Shown here in pieces: positions 17,798 through 26,764 of a DNA stretch of 64,000 nucleotides. Below the pieces are notes generated by a model. The model did not search any database. It saw only the letters and a list, made by a program, of their open reading frames with translations, and was not told where the DNA came from. A program made the position numbers and the translations under genes. The DNA comes from Rhizorhabdus phycosphaerae (GTDB lineage Bacteria > Pseudomonadota > Alphaproteobacteria > Sphingomonadales > Sphingomonadaceae): contig NZ_CP049107.1 in assembly GCF_011044255.1 (NCBI RefSeq), forward strand, positions 2,939,501-3,003,500, in the 5' to 3' direction. Each line of letters opens with the position of its first letter. The stretch's first letter is position 1.

Positions 17798-17840
17798 GGT
17801 TGCCGGATTACACATCTGCAAAATCTAGCGGCGAGAAAAG

Positions 17841-17902
17841 CCGCTTTCCACCCCATCTCGGTCATCGCGGTCTGCGGGCGCTAGCATCGACATCTGACAG
17901 GC
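17841..17902. repeat. 62-bp imperfect direct repeat, copy 1
   Basis: Begins CCGCTTTCCACCCCAT and ends CTGACAGGC. The copy at 18279-18340 has the same length, the first 16 bases identical, and GTCAT, GCGGTCTG, GGCG and CTGACAGGC in register. It lies upstream of the Imm27-like gene. Confidence 0.8.
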
Positions 17903-17985
17903 TGCTATCCTGCCCTTTCGGCCGAAAGCAGAATTCCCACTCCCGACCCCATGGCAGACTTTCGCGACAGCTGTTATTTTGCCAC

Positions 17986-18276
17986 ATGACCGCGCTAGCA
18001 CCGCATGAAACCAGCCTCATAGGGAATTGGGTCGTTTTCCAAGGTCGAATGGTCGCCGATGCTATCTGCGATCGTATTTATTGGCTGGTGCATACGCAAC
18101 TTGAGGCCGTAGCAGCGCGTGAAGCGGGCTGGACAACACTCTACCGTGATCCGCGAGATGGACGGTTATGGGAGCATAGCTATCCAAAAAGCGAGATGCA
18201 CGGGGGAGGCCCACCTATGTTGCAATTCATCGACGAGACGGCATTCACGGATCGCTATTGCCCGATCTCCTCGTAG
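17986..18276 (+). CDS. Imm27-like orphan immunity protein
   Basis: A 96-residue protein starting MTALAPHETSLIGNWV. It carries the features I associate with the Imm27 immunity family: ETSLIGNWVVFQGRMVADAI, then CDRIYWL, and the tail segments GWTTLYRDPRDGRLWEHSYP and MHGGGPPMLQFID. Such proteins normally neutralise a polymorphic or contact-dependent toxin, but no toxin gene is visible in the window. It is flanked by the two copies of the 62-bp repeat. The frame is open upstream to 17800 without support; ATG at 17986 matches the family N-terminus. Confidence 0.75.
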   Translation: MTALAPHETSLIGNWVVFQGRMVADAICDRIYWLVHTQLEAVAAREAGWTTLYRDPRDGRLWEHSYPKSEMHGGGPPMLQFIDETAFTDRYCPISS

Positions 18277-18278
18277 GT

Positions 18279-18340
18279 CCGCTTTCCACCCCATTCCTGT
18301 CATAGCGGTCTGATGGCGTGAGCGCCGGCAACTGACAGGC
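18279..18340. repeat. 62-bp imperfect direct repeat, copy 2
   Basis: The partner of the repeat at 17841-17902. It starts two bases after the stop codon of the Imm27-like gene. Together the copies bracket that gene in the same orientation, as expected for a duplicated insertion site or cassette-like unit. Confidence 0.8.
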
Positions 18341-18423
18341 AGCTGACCACCCGATCCCGGCCGTTCCAGCCTTGGGCTGGAAGCGGCCGTTTGTGGGTTA
18401 CGATCTGTTCTTGGAAGCCCGCC

Positions 18424-19350
18424 CTATTTGAGGTCTTCGACCGAGACCCAGCCCTTCGTGCCATAAGCATCGCTGACTTCGACGAAGAGGCCTTCGCGGC
18501 CGCCTGTAGGGGTGAGCGAGGTGCCGGCCCTGACCGCGCGGACCACCTCGGCCTTGGCGGCCTTCGCGTAGAGCTTGGTGTCGATGGCCGTCACATAGGC
18601 TGCGGCGGTCGTCATCGGGGTGACCGCCGTCGTCGCTGCCGGCTTCACCGCAACCAGCGCGGCCTTCTGCGCCACGACCGCGTTGAACGCGGTGACGAAG
18701 GCGGCGGCCAGCATCTGCCCATCCTTGGAATTGGCATAGCCGCCATTGGCATAGTCGCCATAACCCATCGACGTCATCTGCGCCTTGGCGGCATCGGCCC
18801 AGGGATTGCCCCCGATCCCGCCGAAGCCGCCGATCGAAATCTGCGACTTCGTCTGGGTGCCGCTGCCCGAGGCGATCGTCTGGCCGGTCGCCGGACTGAT
18901 CACGCGCAGGCCTGCGGCGATCGTCTTCTTCTTGCCGCCGAGGCCGCCGAGCATGCCGAAAGCCTGCCCGCCGAATCCGCCCATGCTGCCGAGCAGCGAC
19001 CCGGCCGCACCCGAGCGGACCAGCGCTTCGGTGGCCAGGCCCTTGGCGGTGTTGACGGTCTTGTCGATCTCTTCCTTGTCGCCCGCGACCGCGTTCACCA
19101 GGAAGTCGGCGGGCTTGTTGCTGCCGGTCGCCTGCAGCGTGAAGCAATTGCTCTGCACCGCCATCGCCGCGATCAGGTCGCGCGGGCTCGACAGGCCATA
19201 TTTGGTCCAGCCCTGGGATTCGCCATCGACCACGGCGATGCTGCCGATCGGCGCATCACATTTGGCGAGCGCGACGGGCTCTTCCTTGGCGGCGAGCGCC
19301 GGCTGGAGTGCGACCGTGGCGAGCAGGGCCGCCGGAATCAGATGCTTCAT
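18424..19350 (-). CDS. Exported protein, CsgG/curli-assembly-like, unknown role
   Basis: A 308-residue secreted protein with a clear signal peptide (MKHLIPAALLATVALQPALA). An N-terminal domain (CDAPIGSIAVVDGESQGWTK, then PRDLIAAMAVQS-NCF) recalls the CsgG/HfaB-type fold. A glycine-rich middle (SLLGSMGGFGGQAFGMLGGL) follows. The end, LFVEVSDAYGTKGWVSVEDL, looks like a bacterial SH3 segment. I am not sure of the family. It is transcribed away from lepA and probably monocistronic. Its ATG at 19350 is preferred over an upstream open frame because it begins the signal peptide. Confidence 0.72.
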   Translation of the reverse strand: MKHLIPAALLATVALQPALAAKEEPVALAKCDAPIGSIAVVDGESQGWTKYGLSSPRDLIAAMAVQSNCFTLQATGSNKPADFLVNAVAGDKEEIDKTVNTAKGLATEALVRSGAAGSLLGSMGGFGGQAFGMLGGLGGKKKTIAAGLRVISPATGQTIASGSGTQTKSQISIGGFGGIGGNPWADAAKAQMTSMGYGDYANGGYANSKDGQMLAAAFVTAFNAVVAQKAALVAVKPAATTAVTPMTTAAAYVTAIDTKLYAKAAKAEVVRAVRAGTSLTPTGGREGLFVEVSDAYGTKGWVSVEDLK

Positions 19351-19538
19351 GACATTCCCCCGTTGCAAGCGAGCCGCAGCCCGACCGCTCCGAGGTAAGC
19401 GATTCCCGTGCCCTGCTGGTCTGACGTTTCCTGAAATCCGTCCCACGCGAAGCCGCTGCGCTCTATTTGCCGGGAGTCTTTTGCTTCGCGGCGCCAGCAT
19501 TGCTATGGCCCCCGCCAACCGCTCCCGCTTATTCAGAG

Positions 19539-21368
19539 ATGTCCGTGACAGTTCCGATCGACCGCATCCGCAATTTCTCGATCATCGCCCATATCGACCA
19601 TGGCAAGTCGACGCTGGCCGACCGGCTCATCCAGCGCACCGGGGGCCTGACCGATCGCGAGATGTCGGCGCAGGTTCTCGACAATATGGACATCGAGAAG
19701 GAGCGCGGGATCACCATCAAGGCGCAGACCGTGCGCCTCGACTACACCGCCCGCGACGGCAAGGACTATGTCCTCAACCTGATGGACACGCCGGGCCATG
19801 TCGACTTCGCTTATGAGGTGTCGCGCAGCCTGGCCGCCTGCGAGGGTGCGCTGCTGGTGGTCGACGCCGCGCAGGGCGTCGAGGCGCAGACGCTCGCCAA
19901 TGTCTACCAGTCGATCGAGCATGACCATGAGATCGTGCCCGTCATCAACAAGATCGACCTGCCCGCCGCCGAGCCCGAGAAGGTGAAGATGGAGATCGAG
20001 GACATCATCGGCCTGCCCGCCGACGATGCCGTCCTCGCCAGTGCCAAGTCGGGTATCGGCATCGACGAGATTCTCGAGGCGATCGTCACCCGCATCCCCC
20101 CGCCCAAGGGCGACGCGGCGGCACCGCTCAAGGCGATGCTGGTCGACAGCTGGTACGATCCCTATCTCGGCGTCGTCATCCTCATCCGCATCGTCGAGGG
20201 CACGATCAAGAAGGGCCAGCAGATCCGGTTCATGCAGGCGGACACGGTCCACCTCGTCGACCGGGTCGGTTGCTTCCGGCCGAAGATCGAGCAACTCGGC
20301 GAGATGGGGCCGGGCGAGATCGGCTTCATCACCGCGCAGATCAAGGAGGTCAGCCAGACCGCCGTCGGCGACACGATCACCGATGCGAAGAAGCCGACCG
20401 CCGAGCCGCTGCCGGGCTTCAAGGAAGTGCAGCCGGTGGTGTTCTGCGGCCTGTTCCCGGTCGACGCCGCCGACTTCGAGAAGCTGCGCGAGAGCCTCTA
20501 CAAGCTGCGCCTCAACGATGCTTCGTTCAGCTTCGAGGCCGAGTCCTCGGCTGCGCTCGGCTTCGGCTTCCGCTGCGGTTTCCTCGGCCTGTTGCATCTT
20601 GAAATCATCCAGGAGCGGCTGACCCGCGAATATGATCTCGACCTGATCACGACAGCGCCGTCGGTGGTCTATCGCCTGTCGCTGAGCCATTCGAAGAACG
20701 AGGATGCGAAGGTCATCGAGCTCCACAATCCGGCCGATATGCCCGATCCCAACCGGATCGAAATGATCGAGGAGCCGTGGATCGAGGCGACCATCTACGT
20801 CCCCGACGAATATCTCGGCTCGTTGCTGAAGCTCTGTCAGGATCGTCGTGGCATCCAGAAGAACCTGACCTATGTCGGCGGGCGCGCGCAGATCACCTAT
20901 GAACTGCCGCTCAACGAAGTGGTGTTCGACTTCTACGACCGGCTGAAGTCGATCAGCCGTGGCTATGCCAGCTTCGACTATCACCAGATCGGCCACCGCG
21001 AGGGCGACCTCGTCAAGATGAGCATCATGGTCAATGGCGAGCCGGTCGATGCGCTGAGCATGATCGTCCACCGCGCCGCCGCCGAAGCGCGCGGCCGGCA
21101 CATGTGCGAGCGGCTCAAGGATCTGATCCCGCGCCACATGTTCAAGATCCCGATCCAGGCCGCCATCGGCGGCAAGGTCATAGCGCGCGAGACGATCGCC
21201 GCCATGCGCAAGGACGTCACCGCCAAATGCTATGGCGGCGACGCCACCCGCAAGCGCAAGCTCCTCGAGAAGCAGAAGGAGGGCAAGAAGCGGATGCGCG
21301 AATATGGCAACGTCAACATCCCGCAGGAGGCCTTCATCGCCGCGCTGCGCATGGGCGACGAGGCGTAG
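19539..21368 (+). CDS. lepA: Elongation factor 4 (LepA), translational GTPase
   Basis: A ribosome-associated GTPase of 609 residues, the normal LepA length. GTPase motifs: [13 protein letters not shown] (G1), [12 protein letters not shown] (G2), [11 protein letters not shown] (G3) and NKIDLP (G4). The LepA-specific C-terminal domain has [17 protein letters not shown] and [20 protein letters not shown]. The start at 19539 ([16 protein letters not shown]) is chosen as the family start; the frame is open a little further upstream. It is a single gene convergent with the J-like protein gene, with 17 nt between stops. Confidence 0.98.
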   Translation: MSVTVPIDRIRNFSIIAHIDHGKSTLADRLIQRTGGLTDREMSAQVLDNMDIEKERGITIKAQTVRLDYTARDGKDYVLNLMDTPGHVDFAYEVSRSLAACEGALLVVDAAQGVEAQTLANVYQSIEHDHEIVPVINKIDLPAAEPEKVKMEIEDIIGLPADDAVLASAKSGIGIDEILEAIVTRIPPPKGDAAAPLKAMLVDSWYDPYLGVVILIRIVEGTIKKGQQIRFMQADTVHLVDRVGCFRPKIEQLGEMGPGEIGFITAQIKEVSQTAVGDTITDAKKPTAEPLPGFKEVQPVVFCGLFPVDAADFEKLRESLYKLRLNDASFSFEAESSAALGFGFRCGFLGLLHLEIIQERLTREYDLDLITTAPSVVYRLSLSHSKNEDAKVIELHNPADMPDPNRIEMIEEPWIEATIYVPDEYLGSLLKLCQDRRGIQKNLTYVGGRAQITYELPLNEVVFDFYDRLKSISRGYASFDYHQIGHREGDLVKMSIMVNGEPVDALSMIVHRAAAEARGRHMCERLKDLIPRHMFKIPIQAAIGGKVIARETIAAMRKDVTAKCYGGDATRKRKLLEKQKEGKKRMREYGNVNIPQEAFIAALRMGDEA

Positions 21369-21385
21369 GGCGGGGTTTCGGGGGG

Positions 21386-22987
21386 CTATTTGTCCTCCGG
21401 ATCCCGGCCCATCATCTGCCGCCGTAAGGGGGCTCCGTTGGGTGCGGCAAGAATAGCGCGGAACAGCGCCTTCCTTGCCGTGCAGCGGTCGGGAGCAGGA
21501 GCATCCCACCGCTCCAGCGTCTCTGCAAATTTCGAGGGTTGCATTCCGGCATCGCGGGCGCCGTCCGCCATGACGTCGCCAGGGATTTCGAACCTGGCGA
21601 AATCAGGATCCGCTACCTCATGTGAAGCGGCTGGAGCCTGGAGCAGTACACGGCTGAGCAGGGCCTGTTTCTCACGTTGGAGGTCGGCAGCCGCTGCGTC
21701 GTCGGTATGGCGGCCTCGCAGGATATCGGCGCATGCACCCGGATCTTTTTTCCCGACGGCCTCGGCTTCCCGGAGCATCAACCTGAGATGCTCGTCGATG
21801 GTAGCGATGTCCGAGTGGACGAGGTTCTGGCTATACCGGGCGGCTATCGTGCCGCTGGCGGCGGCGAGAAGGTTGTCGGCGGAGCCGCCATCTCGACGAA
21901 TGGCAAACCAGGATTTCTCGAGGCGTTCGACCAATTTGGGGTCCTTGGCCTCAAGTTCGGCAAGCCCATATTTTCCGTTCGACACGTGTCGGACGATGCG
22001 GCTGAGATCGTCGCGTCCCGCTTCAGGCAATGATGGCGGATCTTCGGCCCCGGTATAAATGCTGCTGGGCATAGGGAGGGGATCGGCCGGCATGTTCCGC
22101 TCCAATGCCTTGATTCCCTGCATCAATGCGATCACGACGATCATCGCGACGAGGCCGCGCCATCGTTGCCAGCCATGATCGACCGGATTGTCCCACAGGC
22201 TCACCCGGTACCAGTCGAACTGTTCTTCCAGATGGGGGTAGCGCGTCCGGACCAGGGCAAGGAGGTCGCGGATCTGCTCTGCCGGCACCTTGCCGCGTTT
22301 CGATTTTTCTCCCGCTGGTCGGGTCAGTTCGCTCCACGCCTTGTGTAGTGCGTGCTGCTTTGTTTTGAGCTGCCCGGCGAAGGCGTCCCCCTCGATCCTG
22401 CTGAGCAAAAAGCCAATTGCCGGAGAGCGCCGGAGTTCATCCTGAGCCGCCCAGCTGAAAAAATCCGCAGCCGGCTCGAACAGAATCTGCGATCGGGGCA
22501 GGGAGCGGGCAAGCGTCTCGGCGAACCATTCCGACGCCTCCGCATACCAACTGATGTCATGAAGGCGCGGATCTTCGATCAGCGCCGAAAAATGGCTTCG
22601 GAGTTGGTTCGATTCCTCGTTCGTCAGAGGCACGTCGCTGGGTTCCCCATTCGGGAACAGAATGTCGATGAGTGCACGATGATGAAGCAGGGTCGGATCG
22701 ACAGGATCTTCAGGAGCCGGTTGAGGTTGTTCGTCGGAGAGACTGTCGCCGTGGCTCTCGCCTCGACCACCGGCGGTGTCGAACGCGGTACCCGTAGCCT
22801 CCGCATTATCGGACATCGTCGTCGCGATGTGCGTGGCGATTTCTCTTGCTGCCCGCAGGCGGGCATAGCTTTCGGGATCGGCATCGACATCAAGCTGCTT
22901 CAGCGAACGGGCATAGGCCCGGCGGATCGTCGAAAGATCATCGGTGGGCGCGATGCCCAAGAGGGTCCACGCCCAGCTTTCGTTCAT
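21386..22987 (-). CDS. J-domain-like partner of HscC, HPD motif absent
   Basis: A 533-residue protein. An N-terminal J-like helix pair (WTLLGIAPTDDLSTIRRAYA, then LRAAREIATHI) occupies about residues 6-55. Where a J domain has HPD this protein reads DVDADP. A long middle and a hydrophobic segment (LVAMIVVIALMQGIKAL) suggest a single membrane span before the C-terminal domain. Its ATG overlaps the hscC stop by 4 nt (ATGA), so it is made together with that Hsp70. In E. coli HscC works with the membrane J proteins DjlB/DjlC; a similar partnership is inferred. Confidence 0.75.
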   Translation of the reverse strand: MNESWAWTLLGIAPTDDLSTIRRAYARSLKQLDVDADPESYARLRAAREIATHIATTMSDNAEATGTAFDTAGGRGESHGDSLSDEQPQPAPEDPVDPTLLHHRALIDILFPNGEPSDVPLTNEESNQLRSHFSALIEDPRLHDISWYAEASEWFAETLARSLPRSQILFEPAADFFSWAAQDELRRSPAIGFLLSRIEGDAFAGQLKTKQHALHKAWSELTRPAGEKSKRGKVPAEQIRDLLALVRTRYPHLEEQFDWYRVSLWDNPVDHGWQRWRGLVAMIVVIALMQGIKALERNMPADPLPMPSSIYTGAEDPPSLPEAGRDDLSRIVRHVSNGKYGLAELEAKDPKLVERLEKSWFAIRRDGGSADNLLAAASGTIAARYSQNLVHSDIATIDEHLRLMLREAEAVGKKDPGACADILRGRHTDDAAAADLQREKQALLSRVLLQAPAASHEVADPDFARFEIPGDVMADGARDAGMQPSKFAETLERWDAPAPDRCTARKALFRAILAAPNGAPLRRQMMGRDPEDK

Positions 22988-24693
22988 AGGAAGCGCTCGC
23001 CTTCCAGGCTGTCGAGCCATTCGGTGAAGGCAAGGCGTTGTTCGGCGATCGTTCGGGGGTTCTGACTGTTCAGCGCCGATTCCCACAGCGTGATGTTTCT
23101 GCCGATCGCTTCGCGCGTCGCGCCGACGAAGCTTTCGTAGCAACGCGCCGCGCGCGCGCTCACCGCAATGTTCAGGGCTTCCTCGCGAGGGTGAATTTTC
23201 AGCGCGGCCAAGGCCTTGCGGCGTTCCGCCAAATCGGGCGGAACACCATCACCATCATGTTCGGTCAGCACGAGATTGCGCGTCACTCCTGTCTCCGGAT
23301 TGCTCACGTCGATTTCGAGCAACCCATTCGAATCATAGCTGAAGCGGCACTCGACCACGACCTCTCCAGCCGGCTTCGGGGGAACCGGTATTCGGATCTC
23401 GCCCAAACGGACATTGCTGGTCACGTCGCGGGATTCGCCCTGATAAATGCCGAACATTAGCTCTCGCTGATTGTCGACGATCGTCTGGTAATAGTTCACC
23501 CGACTTGCGGGTATCGGGGTGTTCCGCTCGATGATGGGAGAAAATATTCCCTCGTACAGACGGCCCCTCTCATCGATCTGGGCATTGTCCACCCCGAGGG
23601 TGAAAGGGCAGACATCGGAAAGGCGTATTTCCTCCAGGGCCTTGTCGCCCATGAGGAGGCCGGCCTGAACCGAAGCCCCTAAAGCGACGGCATGATCCGG
23701 ATGAACCGATTGGTTCGGAAAGCGTCCGAACATGCGGGTGATGGCTCGACGAACGACCGGCATGCGCGTCGCACCTCCGACGAGCACGATCTCACTGAGC
23801 TTGCTGACCTGGATATTGCTGTCGCGCAGTGACCTCAGCACCGGCTCCCGCAACCGAGCGAGAAGCGGACCGGCATGTTCCTCGAAGGCTCTTTCGCTTA
23901 TCTCGCAGGTGAATGCTTCTTCCCCCTCCGTCACCGTAAACGACGCGATTGCGGTATCACTGAGCGCGCGGCGCGTGCGCTCGGCGGCTGCGCGGAGCTT
24001 TTCGCCCATCTCGTTTCCCGAAGAGGAGCGCAACTGCTTCCAGCGATCATCCTGTCGCGAGACGAGATCGATCAGGCAGTCGTTGAAGTCCTCGCCTCCC
24101 AGCCGGTTATCGCCCGCAGAGGCGCGGACTTCGACGATGCCCTCGAACATTTCCACGATGGAAACATCGAAAGTCCCTCCGCCGAGATCGAAAACGAGGA
24201 ATGCCTCGCGATCGCTACGGTCATGGATTCCGAAAGCAAGTGCCGCTGCCGTAGGTTCGTTGAGGAGCCGTGAGACTTTGAAGCCCGCCAGTTCGCCGGC
24301 CCGTCGCGTCGCCTTTCGCTGACGGTCATTGAAATAGGCCGGAACGGTAATCACCGCTCCCTCGACCTCGACGCCCAGAAAGGCCTCCGCATCGGCCTTG
24401 AGACCGCGCAGCACGAGCGCCGATAGGTCCTCAGCGGTGAATTCTTGTTGTGGCCCCAGCTTCGTTTTCTGCCGGGTTCCCATATAGCGTTTGAAAGAGG
24501 TCGCCGTGTGTCGCGGATGGGTGACCTGGCGATCTCGTGCGGCAACGCCGGTCAGCAGTTCTCCATTCTCGCAGAGACTGACGGCGGACGGCGTGAGCAC
24601 ATCGCCCATTGCGTTGGGAATGAGCGTTGGCGTGCCGTCTTTCCACGCCGCTATCGCGCAGTTGGTCGTTCCCAGATCTATTCCGACGATCAT
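22984..24693 (-). CDS. hscC: Hsp70-class molecular chaperone HscC
   Basis: A 569-residue Hsp70 of the short HscC (Hsp62) type rather than DnaK. It starts MIVGIDLGTTNCAIAAWKDG and has the phosphate-2 motif FDLGGGTFDVSIVE, the connect region VPAYFNDRQRKATRRAGELA and the adenosine motif IVLVGGATRMPVVR. The C-terminus lacks the long lid tail of DnaK. It forms an overlapping pair with the downstream J-like gene. The two genes look less GC-rich than lepA, hinting at acquisition, though I did not compute this. Confidence 0.9.
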   Translation of the reverse strand: MIVGIDLGTTNCAIAAWKDGTPTLIPNAMGDVLTPSAVSLCENGELLTGVAARDRQVTHPRHTATSFKRYMGTRQKTKLGPQQEFTAEDLSALVLRGLKADAEAFLGVEVEGAVITVPAYFNDRQRKATRRAGELAGFKVSRLLNEPTAAALAFGIHDRSDREAFLVFDLGGGTFDVSIVEMFEGIVEVRASAGDNRLGGEDFNDCLIDLVSRQDDRWKQLRSSSGNEMGEKLRAAAERTRRALSDTAIASFTVTEGEEAFTCEISERAFEEHAGPLLARLREPVLRSLRDSNIQVSKLSEIVLVGGATRMPVVRRAITRMFGRFPNQSVHPDHAVALGASVQAGLLMGDKALEEIRLSDVCPFTLGVDNAQIDERGRLYEGIFSPIIERNTPIPASRVNYYQTIVDNQRELMFGIYQGESRDVTSNVRLGEIRIPVPPKPAGEVVVECRFSYDSNGLLEIDVSNPETGVTRNLVLTEHDGDGVPPDLAERRKALAALKIHPREEALNIAVSARAARCYESFVGATREAIGRNITLWESALNSQNPRTIAEQRLAFTEWLDSLEGERFL

Positions 24694-24846
24694 CCGGCTT
24701 TTCCCCCAAGACTATCCTAGCCATGGTCAGGGCGTGGACAAAGCAGGCGCCGTCAAAAGAAAGGTCCAAATCGGATGGGGATGGTCTGGTGATGCACCGG
24801 GCCGAACTGTCGCACGGCTCTCGGCTATCCCTCCCGTCCGCCCTAT

Positions 24847-24887
24847 GGGCGGCGGATCGCAAAAGCCCCTTTTCCGATCCGCCGCCC
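24847..24887. terminator. Strong hairpin upstream of hscC
   Basis: A perfect 13-bp stem (GGGCGGCGGATCG with CGATCCGCCGCCC) is extended inside by AAAAG/CTTTT around a CCC loop. It sits in the roughly 300-nt gap between hscC and the 78-codon gene. It probably ends transcription of the upstream radC-like unit, or acts as an mRNA barrier before hscC. Confidence 0.55.
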
Positions 24888-24916
24888 CGTGGGGGCTGGA
24901 AGTCCTCCCTGGTGTG

Positions 24917-24954
24917 CCCGGCCGGTCGGATCGGGGGGAGGACGACCGGCCGGG
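24917..24954. terminator. Second strong hairpin upstream of hscC
   Basis: A perfect 12-bp stem (CCCGGCCGGTCG with CGACCGGCCGGG) around a 14-nt loop, 41 nt from the stop of the small upstream gene. An overlapping alternative pairing exists (GTCCTCCC near 24902 with GGGAGGAC near 24936-24943). No T-tract is evident. Confidence 0.5.
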
Positions 24955-24994
24955 TACTCGTGCGCCGCGGCGATGCGCGGCCCGTGATGGTTGC

Positions 24995-25231
24995 TCAGTG
25001 CCGGCTGTGCGGCACCGTCTTTTCCGGCAGGCGCAGGCGTTCGATTTCGGTGGCGACGGCCTTCCACAGGCCGACGCCATAGCTGTCGCCATCGCGGATC
25101 AATATGCCGATCCGGCTCGCCACATAGCTGTCGGTCTGATCGCCGAAATCGTCGATCACCCTCCTGGCGAAGTCGCGGATCATACTCGTCTCCATTACGC
25201 TGCTACTCTTCTTGCCCTCCACGCCGGACAT
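24995..25231 (-). CDS. Small conserved protein, DUF6961-like
   Basis: Up to 78 residues. A second ATG at 25183 (MIRDFARRVIDDFGDQ) has a GGAGAC site six bases upstream and may be the true start, giving 62 residues. The pattern SYVASRIGILIRDGDSYGVG followed by LWKAVATEIERL resembles short sphingomonad proteins I recall as DUF6961, often beside RadC-like genes (from memory). No catalytic motif is seen. The gap to the upstream RadC-like stop is only 4 nt, so the genes are co-transcribed. Confidence 0.68.
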   Translation of the reverse strand: MSGVEGKKSSSVMETSMIRDFARRVIDDFGDQTDSYVASRIGILIRDGDSYGVGLWKAVATEIERLRLPEKTVPHSRH

Positions 25232-25235
25232 GGCC

Positions 25236-25931
25236 TCACACCAACCCTTCGGCGCGTAGGCTGCGCCAGCCGGTCCGGGCGATGATCAGATGGTCGTGGA
25301 CGGCGATGTCGAGCGTCCGGGCGGCGGCAACGAGATGCGCCGTCGCCTTGACGTCGGCCTGGCAAGGCGTCGGATCACCCGACGGATGGTTGTGGACCAG
25401 AATCAGCGCGGTGGCGCCGAGTTCGAGTGCCCGCTTCAATATCTCCCGGGGATAGAGCGGCGCCTGATTGACGGTGCCACGCGACATGAGTTCGTCGCGC
25501 AACAGACGGTTGCTGGAGTTCAGGTAGAGCACCCGCAGATGCTCGATCGTGTTGTAGGCCAGGCTGGCGAACAGATAGTTGGTCAGCGCCTCGGAGGTCG
25601 AAAGGATCGGGCTCTCGCTGAGCCGCGTGCGCAGCGAGTGCAGCATCGCGACGCGCATCGCCACCAGCAGGTCGGCAACATGGCCGTCCTCGGGCAGGCA
25701 GGCGTGCAGTTGCGCGGGCTCTGCGGCGAGGATCGCCGGCAATGTCCCGAACTCGTCGAGCAATTCGTCGACGATGGCGCCGCCATGATCGAGCCCGAGC
25801 GGCTCGATGAGCGATTCTAATATCGCACGACATTCGGCCGCCGGACCGAAGCCCGCGCCCGTCGCCGGTGATTCCAGGTGCCCGCCGCTATGCCGACCAG
25901 CATCGGATAGGCCCAGAACTCCGCCGCCCAT
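25236..25931 (-). CDS. RadC-like JAB-domain protein
   Basis: A RadC/UPF0758-type protein. The N-terminal helical segment (ILESLIEPLGLDHGGAIVDE, then LLDEFGTLPAI) is followed by the JAMM/MPN domain with LILVHNHPSGDPTPCQAD. The metal-binding HxHP...D pattern is intact, but the serine of the usual PTPSxxD is cysteine here. The start is uncertain: ATG at 25931 and ATG at 26024 both lie inside the upstream membrane-protein gene in another frame, while clear RadC similarity begins only near 25843. Despite the name, a DNA-repair role for RadC proteins is doubtful. Confidence 0.85.
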   Translation of the reverse strand: MGGGVLGLSDAGRHSGGHLESPATGAGFGPAAECRAILESLIEPLGLDHGGAIVDELLDEFGTLPAILAAEPAQLHACLPEDGHVADLLVAMRVAMLHSLRTRLSESPILSTSEALTNYLFASLAYNTIEHLRVLYLNSSNRLLRDELMSRGTVNQAPLYPREILKRALELGATALILVHNHPSGDPTPCQADVKATAHLVAAARTLDIAVHDHLIIARTGWRSLRAEGLV

Positions 25932-26266
25932 GCGTAGGGCAGCGCTGCGACCGAGCGATCGGCGAGTGTGGCCAGATGGATGGTCACTGCGATCAAATGG
26001 AAGGATGTTACCCATAGAGGCCAATATCGATCGCTATTGAGGGCGAGATTGCCGAACGCCGCGAGAACGAGCAGGTCCACGATGAAGATACCTGCCTGCG
26101 GCGTCTGCCATCCCGGATAGAAGGACATCGCTGCGATCACGGTGAGGATCGAACCTACAACCATGATCGTTGCGCCGATCCGCTCGGGCCAACCGCCCTG
26201 CCATCCCGCATAGGAGGCGACGGCGATCAGCACGAACAGGTAGAAGAGCTGGTTTAGGAGGGCCAT
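25817..26266 (-). CDS. Four-helix inner-membrane protein, unknown function
   Basis: A 149-residue membrane protein starting MALLNQLFYLFVLIAVASYA, with four hydrophobic segments and a basic tail (NHRRRARASVRRPN). Proteins like this are common in sphingomonads; no function is known to me. The ATG at 26266 is preceded by GGAGGG across the reverse strand (good Shine-Dalgarno). Its last part overlaps the RadC-like frame by up to about 115 nt, which is unusual and leaves the downstream start unresolved. Confidence 0.75.
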   Translation of the reverse strand: MALLNQLFYLFVLIAVASYAGWQGGWPERIGATIMVVGSILTVIAAMSFYPGWQTPQAGIFIVDLLVLAAFGNLALNSDRYWPLWVTSFHLIAVTIHLATLADRSVAALPYAWAAEFWAYPMLVGIAAGTWNHRRRARASVRRPNVVRY

Positions 26267-26337
26267 GGCCCGACCGGATCATATCGGTTCCGGTCGGTCA
26301 AGCACGGCATGGCCGCTCCCGGCCAGGCTCTTCCCGA

Positions 26338-26691
26338 TCAGGCGACTTCGGCGAGGTGGCGGACTTCCGAGTTGTACGGCTTGCCGACGAGACCACCCAG
26401 TGCATAGGTCTTGAGACCGATCTGGTCCTTGGTCGCGGCGAGCTCGCGGTGGCTGGCGATGATCTTGGCACGGGCCTTGACCAGCGTGGAGAAGCTTTCC
26501 GCCGCATATTCGAGCGCTTCCTGGCCGACTTCGCAGGCAAGGTCGGCTTCGGCGCGAGCGGAGGGAATGAATCCGGTGAGTTCGGCGGTGCGGGCGATCG
26601 CCTGGTCGATGGCATGCTCGGCCGCCATCAGACGGTCGGCGACTTCCTGGGCAACTTCGCGGCGCTTCAGAATGGTCTGGCGATTGAACAT
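26338..26691 (-). CDS. Conserved small helical protein, unknown function
   Basis: A 117-residue, probably all-helical soluble protein starting MFNRQTILKRREVAQEVADR, rich in Ala/Glu/Lys and without cysteine clusters. An LGGLVGKPYNSEVRHLAEVA tail follows a heptad-like region that could form a coiled coil. No family was recognised. It lies 73 nt downstream of the LuxR-type regulator gene on the same strand, so it may be under the same control. Confidence 0.72.
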   Translation of the reverse strand: MFNRQTILKRREVAQEVADRLMAAEHAIDQAIARTAELTGFIPSARAEADLACEVGQEALEYAAESFSTLVKARAKIIASHRELAATKDQIGLKTYALGGLVGKPYNSEVRHLAEVA

Positions 26692-26764
26692 GTGCTGCTC
26701 CCTTCGCGCAGCCTGTCCGAGGCCGCGCGTCCCTGTCTGGCAATGATGAAAGTCCGGGTAGCGC

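Noticed and set aside
25817-26024. Frameshift or pseudogene in the RadC-like gene
   Set aside because: The RadC core is uninterrupted and ends normally; the problem is only which start codon is used.
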